From Nafulsella turpanensis ZLM-10 (lineage in GTDB: Bacteria > Bacteroidota > Bacteroidia > Cytophagales > Cyclobacteriaceae): a DNA stretch of 64,000 nt. Location of the stretch: positions 62,001 to 126,000 of the forward strand of contig NZ_ANNU01000010.1 in the NCBI RefSeq assembly GCF_000346615.1, written 5' to 3'. The translations under genes and the position numbers were made by a program. Each line of letters starts with the position of its first letter. Position 1 is the stretch's first letter. Positions 52,011 to 62,384 of the stretch are shown here, piece by piece. The notes under the pieces are model-generated. The model ran no database searches. It saw nothing but the letters and a program-made list of their open reading frames with translations, and had not been told where the DNA came from.

Positions 52011-52546
52011 CGTACGATTTATGACAGGCCCTTCGAGTTAGGCGATTTTTTAATTATTGATGATAAAAGCGGCGTTGTAGAGAAGATTGGGGTAAAAACG
52101 ACCCGCGTTAAAGCCCTCTCCGGCGATCCGCTCGTCTTCTCCAGCAGCGGCCTTACCAACTTCCGCATCCACAACTACAAGAGAATGGAGAAGCGGAGGG
52201 TTCTTTAAAATTAGGTGTGGTATACCAGATCGCTTACGAACACCTGAAAGAGCTATCCGAAATTTTTAAACCGATAGTTGAGGAGCAGGAAATGGCGCAG
52301 TTCGACAGGGCCCATTTTGTAAACTATGCAGAGTTGAGCCTTGAGTTTGAAGTCGTTTACTATATTCATAATTCGGACTTTCTGCTCTACCGGGATGTTC
52401 ACCAGACGGTTAACCTGCGGATATTTGAGGAATTCAGCAGAAGAGGAATAGAGTTTGCCTTCCCAACCCGTACCTTCTTTCTGAACAGGGACACCGCCAC
52501 TGAAAAGGAAGAAAGCATGGCTGGGCACTATGGCAACACCAGGTAA
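52011..52546 (+). pseudogene. Mechanosensitive channel (MscS family) remnant, 5' truncated and frameshifted
   Basis: The first open piece (52011-52208) encodes DRPFELGDFLIIDDKSG, VEKIGVKTTRVKALSGD and RIHNYKRMEKRRVL, which is the MscS beta domain. It ends in TAA at 52206-52208. In the next frame, from about 52208 to 52546, reading resumes as KLGVVYQIAYEHLKE, FDRAHFVNYAELSLEFEV and IFEEFSRRGIEFAFPTR, the MscS C-terminal domain. A single missing base near the TTTAAAA run explains the shift. The pore and other membrane helices are absent upstream, so the gene cannot make a channel. The last 110-codon piece has a GTG start at 52217 and could be mistaken for an intact gene. Confidence 0.88.
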
Positions 52547-52788
52547 AACAATCTTCCCTGTTCCGTAAGTATGCAGAGCACAAACAGCTTTAGATTATTG
52601 CTCCCTGCCAGGTTTAAAAATAAGCTGGCTGGCAGTTATGGCATTAAAAACGACGATACCTGAAAGAAGTATAAAAATTCCTGTGCTCATTTTCCGGAAT
52701 GGCAACTTAACTCCTTTTTTTTCGTAAGTAAGTAATTTGCAGCCACGGCCACTCTTATAAAGCTGTATTCAAAGAATATAATTGATTA

Positions 52789-55359
52789 ATGACAGTACAA
52801 GCTTACCGTTTTTCAGCATTCAAACCTTTCGCCCGTTTTATACTGGAAAACAACAGCATATTCAGCCATGTATGTGCACAGTACCTCTCTGAGGCAAGGG
52901 CAGCCGATGTTCCTCTGCTCAGGCTGTTACAGCACCTTTCCGAAAAAGAACTGCAGGGAGTAGCAGAGCAGAGCATCAGGAACTTTCTGGAGCAGTCGCT
53001 GCAGGATAATGCCATGGAAGATATTACCGGGCAAATTGAGGAATGGAAAAAGGGGAACCTGCTGGGCATTCCACGGGAGAATATCCAGATTAACGATCTC
53101 ACCAAACTCTACAGCATCCGGAAAAAGGTGATGCTTTCCGTACTGCACCGCTACACAGAAGATGTTCATTTATTTCAGCAAATTGTAAATGAGCTGGAAG
53201 AGTTTTACTCCATCGTGCAGGAATATGCTTTTCAGACTTATGTATAAATACAACATGAAGCGCTGAATAGAGAAAAAGAGTTTGCCGCTTCCATTGTAAA
53301 CAGCAGCATCGACGGTATTCTGGCATTTGACCGGGACTTCCGGATAACCGAGTTTAACCAGGTAATGGAGAAGTGGCATGGCATTTCTAAGGCAGGTGTC
53401 ATCGGTCGGCATATTTATGAAGTATTCCCTTCCTACAAGGGCAGCCAGCCTGGCTTCCGGTTACAGGATGTACTAAAAGGAGAGACCATTCACCTTGCTG
53501 AAAAGCCATTTTTACACAGAAAAGGCTATTACCAGTCCACCGTAGTACCACTTAAAGACTTAAAAGGCGAAATTACAGGTGGTGTTTTTGTGGTACATGA
53601 AACCACGCGCCGGAAAGAGGCAGAATTGCTGATACAACAGCAAAATGCAGAGCTGGCGACGACCCTCGAGGAACTTCGCACCGCCCAGGAGCAGCTGGCG
53701 AAGTCGAATAAGGCGCTGGAGGAAAAATATAATAAGAGCAGCAGTGCCCTGGCCCAAAGCGAGCAGGAGCTGCAGAGCAGCGAGGAGCAGTTAGGACTCG
53801 CCATCGATGCCCTTCCTGCCTATGTTGCCTATATTGAGAAAGACTACCGTTACGGCATTGTTAATAAGGCCTATGAAAGCTTTTTCAGTAAAAAGAAAGA
53901 GGAAATTGTCGGCAGGCCCATCTGGGAAACCACCGGCCGGAAGGCGTATGAAAATGCAAAGGAGTATATCGACAGAGGCTTGGCCGGCGAACAGCTGAGC
54001 TATGAAAAATACCAGGAGTATGGCGTGGGAAATATGCATACCAAAGTGCATATTATTCCTCACCGGGTAAATGAGGAGGTGGCAGGCATTTTCCTGATGG
54101 CACAGGACATTTCCGAACAAAAAAATGCCCAGGCACAGCAGGAAGAGCTGCTGCAAAGCCTGCGGGAAGCCCATAAAGAAAAGGAAGAGGCCCTGGCAGA
54201 AGCAGAAAGGCAGCGCAACCGCCTGCATAATCTTTTTATGCAAACCCCTGCTCTGCTGGCGATATCCCGTGGCCCTGAGCTGGAATACGAGTTAGCGAAT
54301 CCTGAATATGTAAAAGCCTTAGGTCATACCGGACCTATTGAAGGGCGGCCTCTGAAAGAAGTACTACCCGACCTTAGCGCTTCTATCCATCAGCTGCTGC
54401 AACAGGTAGTAGATAGTGGCGAGCGGTTTATGAGCAAAGAGTTTCCGGTACAGCTCGACTGGGATAATACAGGAGAGCCTTACACCCGCTACTTTACCAT
54501 TATTCTGGAACCCATTAAAGATGCACAGGGTAAAACAGATGGTATTATCACCTTCGGCTATGAAGTAAGCGACCAGGTGGCAGCAAGGGAGCAGCTCGAT
54601 GAGTTTAACAAAAAGCTTGAAAAACTAAATAAAGAGCTTCAAAAGAAAAATACCGACCTGCTCCGTATTAATACCGATCTCGACAATTTCGTGTATACCG
54701 CCTCTCATGACCTGAAATCGCCGGTAGCAAACCTGGAAGGGCTCATGACACTCCTCAGGCCCAGTCTCCTGCCTAAAGCCGACGCCCATGAGGCACAATT
54801 ACTCGAAATGGTCGAACGCTCGGTAAAAAAGTTAAATCTCATCATCAAAGACCTTGTCGAAATAACCAAAGTACAGCGCGACCTGGAAGAGGCAGTGGTG
54901 GAAAAAGTGAAGCTAAAGGAAGTAGCGGAGGATGTAAAGACCGATATTGGCCAGTTGATTGATGAGAGCAATGCAGAAATAAGGGAAAACTACGAGGTGG
55001 AGGAAATCACTTACCAGCGGAGCAGCCTGCGAAGCATCCTGTACAACCTCCTCTCCAATGCCCTGAAGTACAGGAACCCCCATAAGCAGCCAGTCATAGA
55101 AATTAAAAGCAGAGAGCTGGAAAATGAACTGGTGCTCAGCATCAAGGACAATGGACTGGGCATGAACCCACAGCAGCAAAAAAAGCTCTTCACCATGTTT
55201 AAGCGCATGCACACCCACGTAGAGGGCACCGGCATTGGCCTGTATACCATTAAACGAATCATCGAAAACCGCGGAGGCCGCATAGAGGTAGTAACCGAAG
55301 AAGGAAAAGGAAGTGAATTTACGGTATACTTCAGCAAGGAAATGGCCGTTAAAGATTAA
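52789..55359 (+). pseudogene. PAS-domain sensor histidine kinase interrupted by one in-frame stop
   Basis: One reading frame runs from ATG 52789 to 55359 and is broken only by TAA at 53245-53247. The N-terminal 152 residues are a helical sensor-like domain (FARFILENNSIFSHVCAQYL, LFQQIVNELEEFYSIVQEY). Directly after the stop the frame continues with IQHEALNREKEFAASIVN and SSIDGILAFDRDFRITEFN, the usual linker and first PAS domain. Two more PAS domains follow (YVAYIEKDYRYGIVNKAYE, LLAISRGPELEYELANPEY). HisKA has its His in TASHDLKSPVANLEGL, and HATPase_c has NLLSNALKYRN, IKDNGLGMN and GTGIGLYTIKRI. The next ATG (53365) cuts into the first PAS domain. All kinase motifs are intact, so the lesion may be recent or an assembly error. 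Confidence 0.85.
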
Positions 55360-55705
55360 AGCTGGCCCCTCCCTACACCTGCTCTGTTCTTAACCGCCGC
55401 TTTTACAGAAGGGAAGGCTGCCAAAGGCGGAACAGTTAGTTTTCCTGAAGCCGGAAGGTACTAATTATTTGATAGTGGCGCATCCTCTTTCCTGGTAAAG
55501 GCTTCTCCGCAACACTTTAATATAGCTAAACCGTTAGGGCATTGTACCTTTAAAAGAAAAGAAAGAGCCTCCTTAAAAATGTTCCCCTAAAACCCAACCT
55601 TTCCCTCTTTTATCAGTCCTATATAAACTGAAGCCCCCTTTAAGCCAGTCAACTTTTTACGGCCTGCTTCAGCATTTTCTTTTTAAACTCAACCGAAGAA
55701 TAAGC
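55360..55705. other. 346-bp intergenic region
   Basis: Between the kinase and the Ig-repeat lipoprotein gene, both on the plus strand. No ORF, strong terminator or clear -7 box was recognised. Confidence 0.4.
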
Positions 55706-57745
55706 ATGAATAAGTTTTCTCTTTTAACTTTTGCCGTCCTCGCCTGCCTTTTTATGGCCTGCGAAGATGAAGCTGTACCCGATACCACCGCCCCCCTGGT
55801 AGCCATCACGTCCCCTTCCGATGGCGCTACTTATGGGCAGGAAGATGATGTGGTAGTTAAAGCCGCTGTCACGGACGAATCTGAGCTGGAGGCAGTAAGC
55901 CTTATTATTACACCACCAGCGGGAGAGGCCATGGTGCTGAACGAAAACAAAGACAATTTCACCAACAATAATCGGGAAGTGCTCATTGACCGCATCCTTT
56001 CTTTAAGCCTGCTGGGCACCCTTGCCCCCGGGGAGTACCTGCTCACCGTACAGGCGACCGATGTTTTCGACAATGTTACAGACGAAAGCATTACCATTAA
56101 CATCCGGGAAGCCGAAGAGGCCGATGCAGAGGCGCCGGCCATTACCATTAACACCCCCGGCGAGGGCGCTACCTTTGGCCCTGCAGAGGAAATAGCCCTT
56201 AATGCCAGCCTGGCAGATAACATTGCCATAAAAACAGTAAATATTTATGTAACTGCTCCGGGAGCAGAAGCTCAACAGGTTTATACGGAGGAGCTGGCTG
56301 AACAGCCTGCAGAGACCGTCATTGAAGAGCAGATTGTTATGGATAGTGAGGCGGCCGCCGGCGAATATACTATTACCGTGGAAGCCATCGACCCAGCAGG
56401 AAATAAAGCTACTGAAACCACTAAAATTGAGCTAAGGGAAGCCGATGGTTCCGCTCCCACGCTCCGCATTCTTAACCCCGGCGAAGGAAGGGAATTCGAT
56501 ACCGACGATGTAATGTCGGTCGAAATCAATGCCAGCGACAATGTTGAACTGGCCGGTGCCCTGGTGCAGTTAGCCCTTCCGGGCGGGCAGGTGGAGGAGC
56601 TGTTTACCAAAAGCTATACCGACAGGCGTACCAACACGGAAATTCGCCTAACCCACGCCTTTAGTGCCGAATCGCCGCTTGGCGAGTATACGCTTACTGC
56701 AAAAGTAACCGACTCCGGGGGGAATACCACTGAGAAAAGTGTAAACATCCTGCTGAAAGCCTCCGATGCGCTGGCTCCTTCTATCACCCTCCATTCACCG
56801 GCTGCCGGAACCGTATTTACCCCCGGCGAAACAGTCGAAGCAAATGCTGCCGTTACAGATGAAGAAGGCCTGACCTCCGCCAGTTTAACCCTTAGCTTCC
56901 CCGACGGGCAGACACAGGAAATATATGCCGAAGAATTTACCGACAGCCGCACTGAAACCGACATTACAGAGCAGATTGTTTTAGCCTCCGATGCGCCTGA
57001 AGGGACCTACACCCTTACCGCCATGGCCACCGACCTGCAGGGGCACAGCAGGGATAAAAGTATTGAGTTTGAGGTACGGAAGCCCGATACCACTGTTCCT
57101 TCTGTTACCATCAGCAGCCCGACTGCCAATGCAGAATTCTACCTGAACCAGGATATTGCGCTCGAGGCGCTGGCCGAAGATGAAGCAAGCCTCGAAGAGG
57201 TGACTGTTTGGTTGCAGGGCGCTGCCGGGGAACCGCAGCTGGTGCATACCGAAAACCCGCAGGACTTTTTAAATAATGCAAAAGAAGCTGATTTAACGGA
57301 AAGCATTTCCGTAGATGGTTTTGCTGCCGGAAACTACACCCTTATTGTGCGCGCCACAGATACGGCCGGCAATAGCACCGAAGGCAGTGTACAGATAATT
57401 TTACTGGAAGCCGATACAGAAGCTCCCGCCATTGCCCTTTACTCGCCCGAGCCAGGCAGCAGCCATGCGCGCGGCAGCGAAGTGTATGTCGATGCCCTGG
57501 TAACCGACAACCAGCACCTGGCGGAGGTACATGTTGAAGTAACGGTTTGGATAGCCGGAAGCCAGCAGTCGTTATATGAAGAAACGATTACCGAATTTGA
57601 AGACCCAACCCGGCAGGCAATCCAGGAAACAAAGGCGATTCCTTCCGATGCACCCACCGGTACGTATTATGTAACCATTACCGCCACCGATGCTGCCGGC
57701 AACACCACGGAAAATGAATCGACCTTCGAGGTTACGAATCCTTAA
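55706..57745 (+). CDS. Lipoprotein with about six tandem Ig-like repeats
   Basis: 679 aa. A lipoprotein signal ends in LFMACEDE (Cys about residue 19). The rest is a tandem array of about six Ig-like domains of roughly 105-110 residues. Each opens with a D-x-x-A-P-x-(I/L/V) strand and (S/N)P-x-x-G-x-x-(F/Y) and closes with GxYTLTxxATDxxGN-type text. Copies begin near residues 28, 143, 250, 357, 465 and 572. The repeats resemble bacterial Ig/cadherin-like modules of adhesins and cell-surface proteins. No catalytic module is present. It is probably a surface-exposed binding protein, and the ligand is unknown. Confidence 0.88.
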   Translation: MNKFSLLTFAVLACLFMACEDEAVPDTTAPLVAITSPSDGATYGQEDDVVVKAAVTDESELEAVSLIITPPAGEAMVLNENKDNFTNNNREVLIDRILSLSLLGTLAPGEYLLTVQATDVFDNVTDESITINIREAEEADAEAPAITINTPGEGATFGPAEEIALNASLADNIAIKTVNIYVTAPGAEAQQVYTEELAEQPAETVIEEQIVMDSEAAAGEYTITVEAIDPAGNKATETTKIELREADGSAPTLRILNPGEGREFDTDDVMSVEINASDNVELAGALVQLALPGGQVEELFTKSYTDRRTNTEIRLTHAFSAESPLGEYTLTAKVTDSGGNTTEKSVNILLKASDALAPSITLHSPAAGTVFTPGETVEANAAVTDEEGLTSASLTLSFPDGQTQEIYAEEFTDSRTETDITEQIVLASDAPEGTYTLTAMATDLQGHSRDKSIEFEVRKPDTTVPSVTISSPTANAEFYLNQDIALEALAEDEASLEEVTVWLQGAAGEPQLVHTENPQDFLNNAKEADLTESISVDGFAAGNYTLIVRATDTAGNSTEGSVQIILLEADTEAPAIALYSPEPGSSHARGSEVYVDALVTDNQHLAEVHVEVTVWIAGSQQSLYEETITEFEDPTRQAIQETKAIPSDAPTGTYYVTITATDAAGNTTENESTFEVTNP

Positions 57746-57773
57746 TAAATCACCTATACTCTCCTCCCAAACA

Positions 57774-57811
57774 AAAAATCCGCTGCAATTCATTTTGCAG
57801 CGGATTTTTAT
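57774..57811. terminator. Bidirectional intrinsic terminator
   Basis: AAAATCCGCTGCAA pairs with TTGCAGCGGATTTT around a six-base loop, with A- and T-rich ends. It lies between the convergent Ig-repeat and M20 genes. Confidence 0.92.
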
Positions 57812-57861
57812 TTTGTTGAGCTGACCTTCCCGGTAAAAACAGGATAAGAAAATGCTATCCT

Positions 57862-59187
57862 TTACTTTTTACTTTTGGCTTCCATATAGTCCAGCGTAAG
57901 GCCGGTGAGGGTTTTTACGCCAAGTGTCAGGCCGCTGTCATCAATTACAAAGTCCGGGGTGTGGTGAGGAGCCACTTCAGATGGCTTCTTGTCCTTTGCC
58001 ATACCGCCTACGAAAAGGTAGAGGCCGGGGATCTTTTCCTGGAAGAAAGCGAAATCTTCTGCTCCCAGTACGGCATCTGCCAGCACCACATTGTCTTTAC
58101 CGGCAATGGCCTCAAGGGTGGGTAACATCTGCGCGGTAAGGGCAGGATCGTTAAAGGTAACAGGCGTTTGCGGGTCGAACACCACTTCTGCCGTAGCGCC
58201 GGCACTTTCGGCAATGTTCGTGGCTGTCCGGCGAATGCGCTCATGAATATCCTTCCGCATCTCAGGATCCAGCGTACGCACCGTTCCCTCCAGCTTCACT
58301 TCTTCCGGTATAATGTTATTGCGTACCCCGCCATGCACCATCCCAATAGTGACTACAGCCGGTTCTTTGGTAAGCTCGGTTTGGCGGCTTACAATGGTTT
58401 GCAGGCCGTTGATAATCTGGGCCGATACTACGATAGGGTCCACGCCATTCCAGGGGTATGCGCCATGGGTCTGGCTTCCGTTTACTTTAATTCGGACGAT
58501 ATCGGCGGCAGCCATGGTACCACCCGGCTTATACTTAAGCGTACCCACCGGGGTTTGAGAGTTAATGTGCAAACCAAAAATCACCTCAGGCTTTGGCCCC
58601 TTCTCCAGAACTCCTTCTTTTACCATCAGCGAAGCGCCCCCTTCCTCTCCGGCCGGGGCTCCCTCTTCTGCGGGCTGAAAGATAAACTTAACTGTTCCTT
58701 TCAGCTGATCCTTCATGCTCACCAGCACTTCGGCTGCACCCAGCAACATGGCGATGTGGGTATCGTGCCCACAGGCATGCATTACGCCTACTTCCTGCCC
58801 GTTATACTCCCCCACTTCTTTAGAAGCGTACGGCAGGTCGGCTCTTTCCGTCACAGGCAAACCATCAATATCGGCCCTGAGCGCCACCACGGGTCCGGGC
58901 TTTCCTCCTTTTAAAACACCGACTACACCGGTTTTGGCCACCCCTGTTTCTACCTCTATACCGAGCGCCTTTAGCTGTTCGGCTATTTTAGCAGCTGTTT
59001 TAAACTCGCGGTTGCTCAGCTCCGGGTACTGGTGATAATAACGGCGGCAGTCAATGACTTTCTGCTCAATTTTCTCGGCCATTTGGTTGGCGCGGCTTAT
59101 TAATTTGCTTTGCTGCCCCCATACAGGCAAGGAAAGCAGGCTGAAACCTGCACCCATCAGCAATGAACTTTTTAAAATACTGGACAT
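57862..59187 (-). CDS. M20-family amidohydrolase (N-acyl-amino acid / hippurate hydrolase-like), exported
   Basis: 441 aa with a signal peptide (LMGAGFSLLSLPVWGQ), so periplasmic or secreted. M20D motifs run in order: YYHQYPELSNREFKTA, VVALRADIDGLPVTE, GVMHACGHDTHIAMLLGAA, FIFQPAEEGAPAGEEGG and FGLHINSQTP, with the late metal ligand in PHHTPDFVIDDSGL. The family removes acyl groups from amino acids such as hippurate or N-acetylated substrates using a two-metal site. Substrate is not predictable. It is monocistronic and ends at a strong terminator. Confidence 0.94.
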   Translation of the reverse strand: MSSILKSSLLMGAGFSLLSLPVWGQQSKLISRANQMAEKIEQKVIDCRRYYHQYPELSNREFKTAAKIAEQLKALGIEVETGVAKTGVVGVLKGGKPGPVVALRADIDGLPVTERADLPYASKEVGEYNGQEVGVMHACGHDTHIAMLLGAAEVLVSMKDQLKGTVKFIFQPAEEGAPAGEEGGASLMVKEGVLEKGPKPEVIFGLHINSQTPVGTLKYKPGGTMAAADIVRIKVNGSQTHGAYPWNGVDPIVVSAQIINGLQTIVSRQTELTKEPAVVTIGMVHGGVRNNIIPEEVKLEGTVRTLDPEMRKDIHERIRRTATNIAESAGATAEVVFDPQTPVTFNDPALTAQMLPTLEAIAGKDNVVLADAVLGAEDFAFFQEKIPGLYLFVGGMAKDKKPSEVAPHHTPDFVIDDSGLTLGVKTLTGLTLDYMEAKSKK

Positions 59188-59555
59188 CTGAATAAAAGTA
59201 AGTATGAAAGGTTCTGATTCGTTTACTGAATTAAATCTACTTAATAAAATTGAATTTAAACTATACCTGACCCATCCCTTTCCCCATTATTTACACTTTA
59301 GCACTGCTGCTGGCCTGAAGCGTTCCTCTTCCAAATCTCCCGGAACAGGGGCCACAGGCAGATTAAAGCTAAACCAGCTGATTCCGCCTGGGCAGGAACG
59401 GGAACACCAGGGCCCCACCGGCTATTGAACAAAGGGTTAGTACTAAAACACATGAAGCCAGGGGTAGACAGGTCTTAAAAAAGGAAAGCCCGGAAGATGC
59501 TTCCGGGCCTTCGTTTCATTAAAATTATGTAAGGATTTCTTATTCTGTGAGCGGT
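59188..59555. other. 368-bp intergenic region
   Basis: Between two minus-strand genes. It contains the terminator of the MBG-repeat gene (59476-59514). The AT-rich stretch near 59205-59275 probably contains the M20 gene promoter. Confidence 0.4.
59476..59514 (-). terminator. Intrinsic terminator of the MBG-repeat gene
   Basis: On the minus strand GGCCCGGAAG pairs with CTTCCGGGCT around a three-base loop and runs into a T-rich tail. It is about 40 bases past the stop codon. Confidence 0.88.
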
Positions 59556-62384
59556 TTACCGGCGAATCATCCTCAGCTGCTGTATACCGGAAGGAGTTAG
59601 CAGGCGGGCCACAAACATGCCGCTTGCCATCTTACTGCCATCCAGTTCGTACTCATAGCGCCTACCAGCTTCTGCCGTTCCGGCTGCTACTTCCTTCACC
59701 AGCACGCCTCTAAGGTCATACACTTCCAGCGAATAGGCGGTTTCTGTTTCCAGCACAAAAGCAATGGTTGTGCGCTCAGAGAAGGTATTCGGATAGCTCA
59801 GGAACTCACCTGCTTCAGGTTGAGCCAGCTCTTCAGTGATTTCAGTTGTTTCACGAGCGCTCTTAGTGCCACTTTTTACTGGTTGGTGAATTACGATAGA
59901 GCCGGTAATTCTTGTGCCAGAATTTTCAGTTAATAAAGAAGGATCATTACCACCATCTTGGTTACCATTTAATAAGTTGTCATATACAACCTTACCAGAG
60001 CTTTTGTCCCAAATCTTTATTCTCAACAAATCGTCAGTTTTGGTAGTGGATAAATCACCATCTACTGCTGTTAACATGAAGCCAAAGTCTCCAAAACCAT
60101 TGATTGTTCCAGAACCTTTATATTGGGCTCTATTTCCTGCTACTGTTAACCACTCGTAATTGGAGCTTTTGAAGTTCATCCCACCAGCTTGGAACTGGAA
60201 CTCTGTATTGCCTGAAGGTTTATTTGCTCCTTTCTCATATTTAGAAACAAACCCAAAATTAGCTCTACCGGATACTGCCATATAAGGTCGCTCGCCTGAT
60301 TGATCTATAGGGGAATTTATCCAACCGCCACCCGTAACAAAGCCAGCAGAAGGATCATAGAACACTAAATACACTATTCCTGAAGTGTAAACTTTGTCCA
60401 TTCCATCCTTGTAGGTTAAATAGGCGGAATGTACACCAACTACTGAACTCGTAATCTTAAGTTCTGCAGAACTACTTACAGTAGTAGTATTGGTTGCTGT
60501 CGTGTTAGACGGACTAGTAATTACCCAAGTTGGGGAAAATACATCTGGTCCAAAAGTGACATTTGCAATTGATGTATTATTAAGGGGCATCGGTGCTGAA
60601 ACTGTCAAGTTAAGTATAGTTGGTACAGCAAATATAGTGGCAGTAGTAGTAGCAGTAGCACCGCTAGGCAGGCTATAGTTTCTGATTACATCACCTGCAC
60701 CAGTGAGACTAAGACCTGTAGCCGTTACTGTATGTGTACCTCTTTCACTACTGGCAAAGTTAGCTGCTGTTACAGCTAAGCCTACTTTTTCACCATTCAC
60801 CATACCACTTACAGACTGGCTGCTAAGCGTAGCAGAAGTGTTGCCGTCATATACCTTATTCTCAGCCACAATAGAAGCTGTTAGCTGCTTGGCAGTGATG
60901 TCTGCAGTGGTAGAAGCCGTGGCAGAAGACAGGCTGTAGTTGGTATTGCTGATTGCAACATTAGCAGTTACCGCTTTACCTGTACCTACGTTGGCATTGT
61001 TAAACTTAGCGTCGGATACACTCACTGATACCTCATCACCTGAGATTACGTCAGAAGATGGAACACTACCTGTGGCAGTAGCCGCATCACTACCATCATA
61101 TACCTTATTCTCAGCCACAATAGAAGCTGTAAGCTGCTTGGCAGTGATGTCTGCAGTGGTAGTATTTACACCTAATAGGCTGTAGTTACCAGCCTGGGCA
61201 CCAGAAAGAGAAGCACCGGCCAGATTTACAGTTTTGTTAGTGCCTACGTTTTTATTGTCGTAGTTTGCTTCACCACCGTCTAATGTCACCACATCACCAG
61301 TTAACACACCACTCAAGCTGCGGCTAGATACTGTAGCACCAGTCTGGCCATTATAAGCTCTGCTTGCAGGAACTGTGAATGAACCTGTGATGCCTTTTGG
61401 ACTAACAGTTAATGTGGCAGCATTACTGTAAACATTGGTATTACAACCAGAAACTTTAATGCGATACTGATATCCACTCATTGAAACCATTGGCTTAGTA
61501 ACTGTATAAGAAGTAGAAGTTGCGCCTGTTATAGGGATCCATGTTGTACTTGTGCTACTTATTCTGTATTCCCATTGATAGCTATCGGCAATTCCTGAAA
61601 TAGTTGTGCTAAATGTTGCATCACTACCATATGTAAATCCTGTAGGTGTAGAAGAAGGATGTGTAGTAATTGCTGGTGCAGTACAAGTAGAAGAAGTAAC
61701 CGTCAAAGGGTTTTGTGAAGATGTTTTATTATATTCAGTAGTCCCTAAAAATTCTGCTTTTATACCACTATTTCCATTATAACTTCCTGTAGGTTGCACA
61801 ATAACATGGGACAAAGAAGCGACACCAGATGAATTTGTATTTGAGTTACCTATTAAAATATTATTTAAGTAAAACTTAATTTCTGCGTTACTTACAGCAG
61901 ATCCACTTTTTGTTCCATTGATTTGTGTTAAAGTTGCAGTAATTGTTATACTAGAACCTTGCAAAGCAGATGAAGGGCTTGTTAGTGATATAGAAGTATT
62001 GATTGCATCCGTAAAATAAGCCAATCCCTGATAGCCACTCTGTTTACCATCTACAACAACAGTAAATTTTGTACCCAAATGCCGTTCCTCAATCGGGTAC
62101 CTTATTTCCCAGCTGCCATCAGCATTTACCTTGGTGTCATGATAGCCATGGTGGTGATCGTGGGCAGGCTCTTCTTCGAGGTGGATGTCGACCAGGCTGT
62201 CTAAAGCCCAGCCGGTGCCGGTGATAATGGCGGCTTCACCTGGTGCGTAGTCATCTTTATCTGATGTTACGGTAGGGACTGCCAGCCCAGCTTCTGTATA
62301 TTTGTCCGGCGCGGGGGCTTCCTGTGCCCGCAGCTGCAGACTACAAAAGCTTAATAATAGCAGGAACAGGAGGCATAGTTCCAT
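59556..62384 (-). CDS. T9SS-exported protein with MBG repeats and C-terminal sorting domain
   Basis: 942 aa from the ATG at 62384, which puts the signal peptide (MELCLLFLLLLSFCSLQLRA) at the N terminus. An ATG at 62489 would add 35 residues. The N-terminal part has a YAPGEAAIITGTGW domain. An Ig-like stretch follows, then three MBG-type repeats with (Y)NGQTGATVSSRSLSG and two KVYDG units. The C terminus is a type A T9SS sorting domain: YPNTFSERTTIAFVL, YSLEVYDLRGVLVKEV and SGMFVARLLTPSG. It should be exported through the type IX system and attached to or released from the cell surface. MBG repeats are typical of large adhesins. Two repeats share a 66-bp near-identical DNA segment. Confidence 0.9.
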   Translation of the reverse strand: MELCLLFLLLLSFCSLQLRAQEAPAPDKYTEAGLAVPTVTSDKDDYAPGEAAIITGTGWALDSLVDIHLEEEPAHDHHHGYHDTKVNADGSWEIRYPIEERHLGTKFTVVVDGKQSGYQGLAYFTDAINTSISLTSPSSALQGSSITITATLTQINGTKSGSAVSNAEIKFYLNNILIGNSNTNSSGVASLSHVIVQPTGSYNGNSGIKAEFLGTTEYNKTSSQNPLTVTSSTCTAPAITTHPSSTPTGFTYGSDATFSTTISGIADSYQWEYRISSTSTTWIPITGATSTSYTVTKPMVSMSGYQYRIKVSGCNTNVYSNAATLTVSPKGITGSFTVPASRAYNGQTGATVSSRSLSGVLTGDVVTLDGGEANYDNKNVGTNKTVNLAGASLSGAQAGNYSLLGVNTTTADITAKQLTASIVAENKVYDGSDAATATGSVPSSDVISGDEVSVSVSDAKFNNANVGTGKAVTANVAISNTNYSLSSATASTTADITAKQLTASIVAENKVYDGNTSATLSSQSVSGMVNGEKVGLAVTAANFASSERGTHTVTATGLSLTGAGDVIRNYSLPSGATATTTATIFAVPTILNLTVSAPMPLNNTSIANVTFGPDVFSPTWVITSPSNTTATNTTTVSSSAELKITSSVVGVHSAYLTYKDGMDKVYTSGIVYLVFYDPSAGFVTGGGWINSPIDQSGERPYMAVSGRANFGFVSKYEKGANKPSGNTEFQFQAGGMNFKSSNYEWLTVAGNRAQYKGSGTINGFGDFGFMLTAVDGDLSTTKTDDLLRIKIWDKSSGKVVYDNLLNGNQDGGNDPSLLTENSGTRITGSIVIHQPVKSGTKSARETTEITEELAQPEAGEFLSYPNTFSERTTIAFVLETETAYSLEVYDLRGVLVKEVAAGTAEAGRRYEYELDGSKMASGMFVARLLTPSGIQQLRMIRR
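60848..60913. repeat. 66-bp direct repeat, copy 1 (inside the MBG-repeat gene)
   Basis: Matches 61097-61162 at 65 of 66 bases and encodes the end of one MBG repeat and the start of the next (ITAKQLTASIVAENKVYDG). Much closer at DNA level than the rest of the repeats, which suggests recent duplication or gene conversion. Confidence 0.9.
61097..61162. repeat. 66-bp direct repeat, copy 2 (inside the MBG-repeat gene)
   Basis: Second copy of the segment at 60848-60913, 249 bases away, a multiple of three, so recombination between the copies would remove or add one 83-residue MBG unit in frame. Confidence 0.9.
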
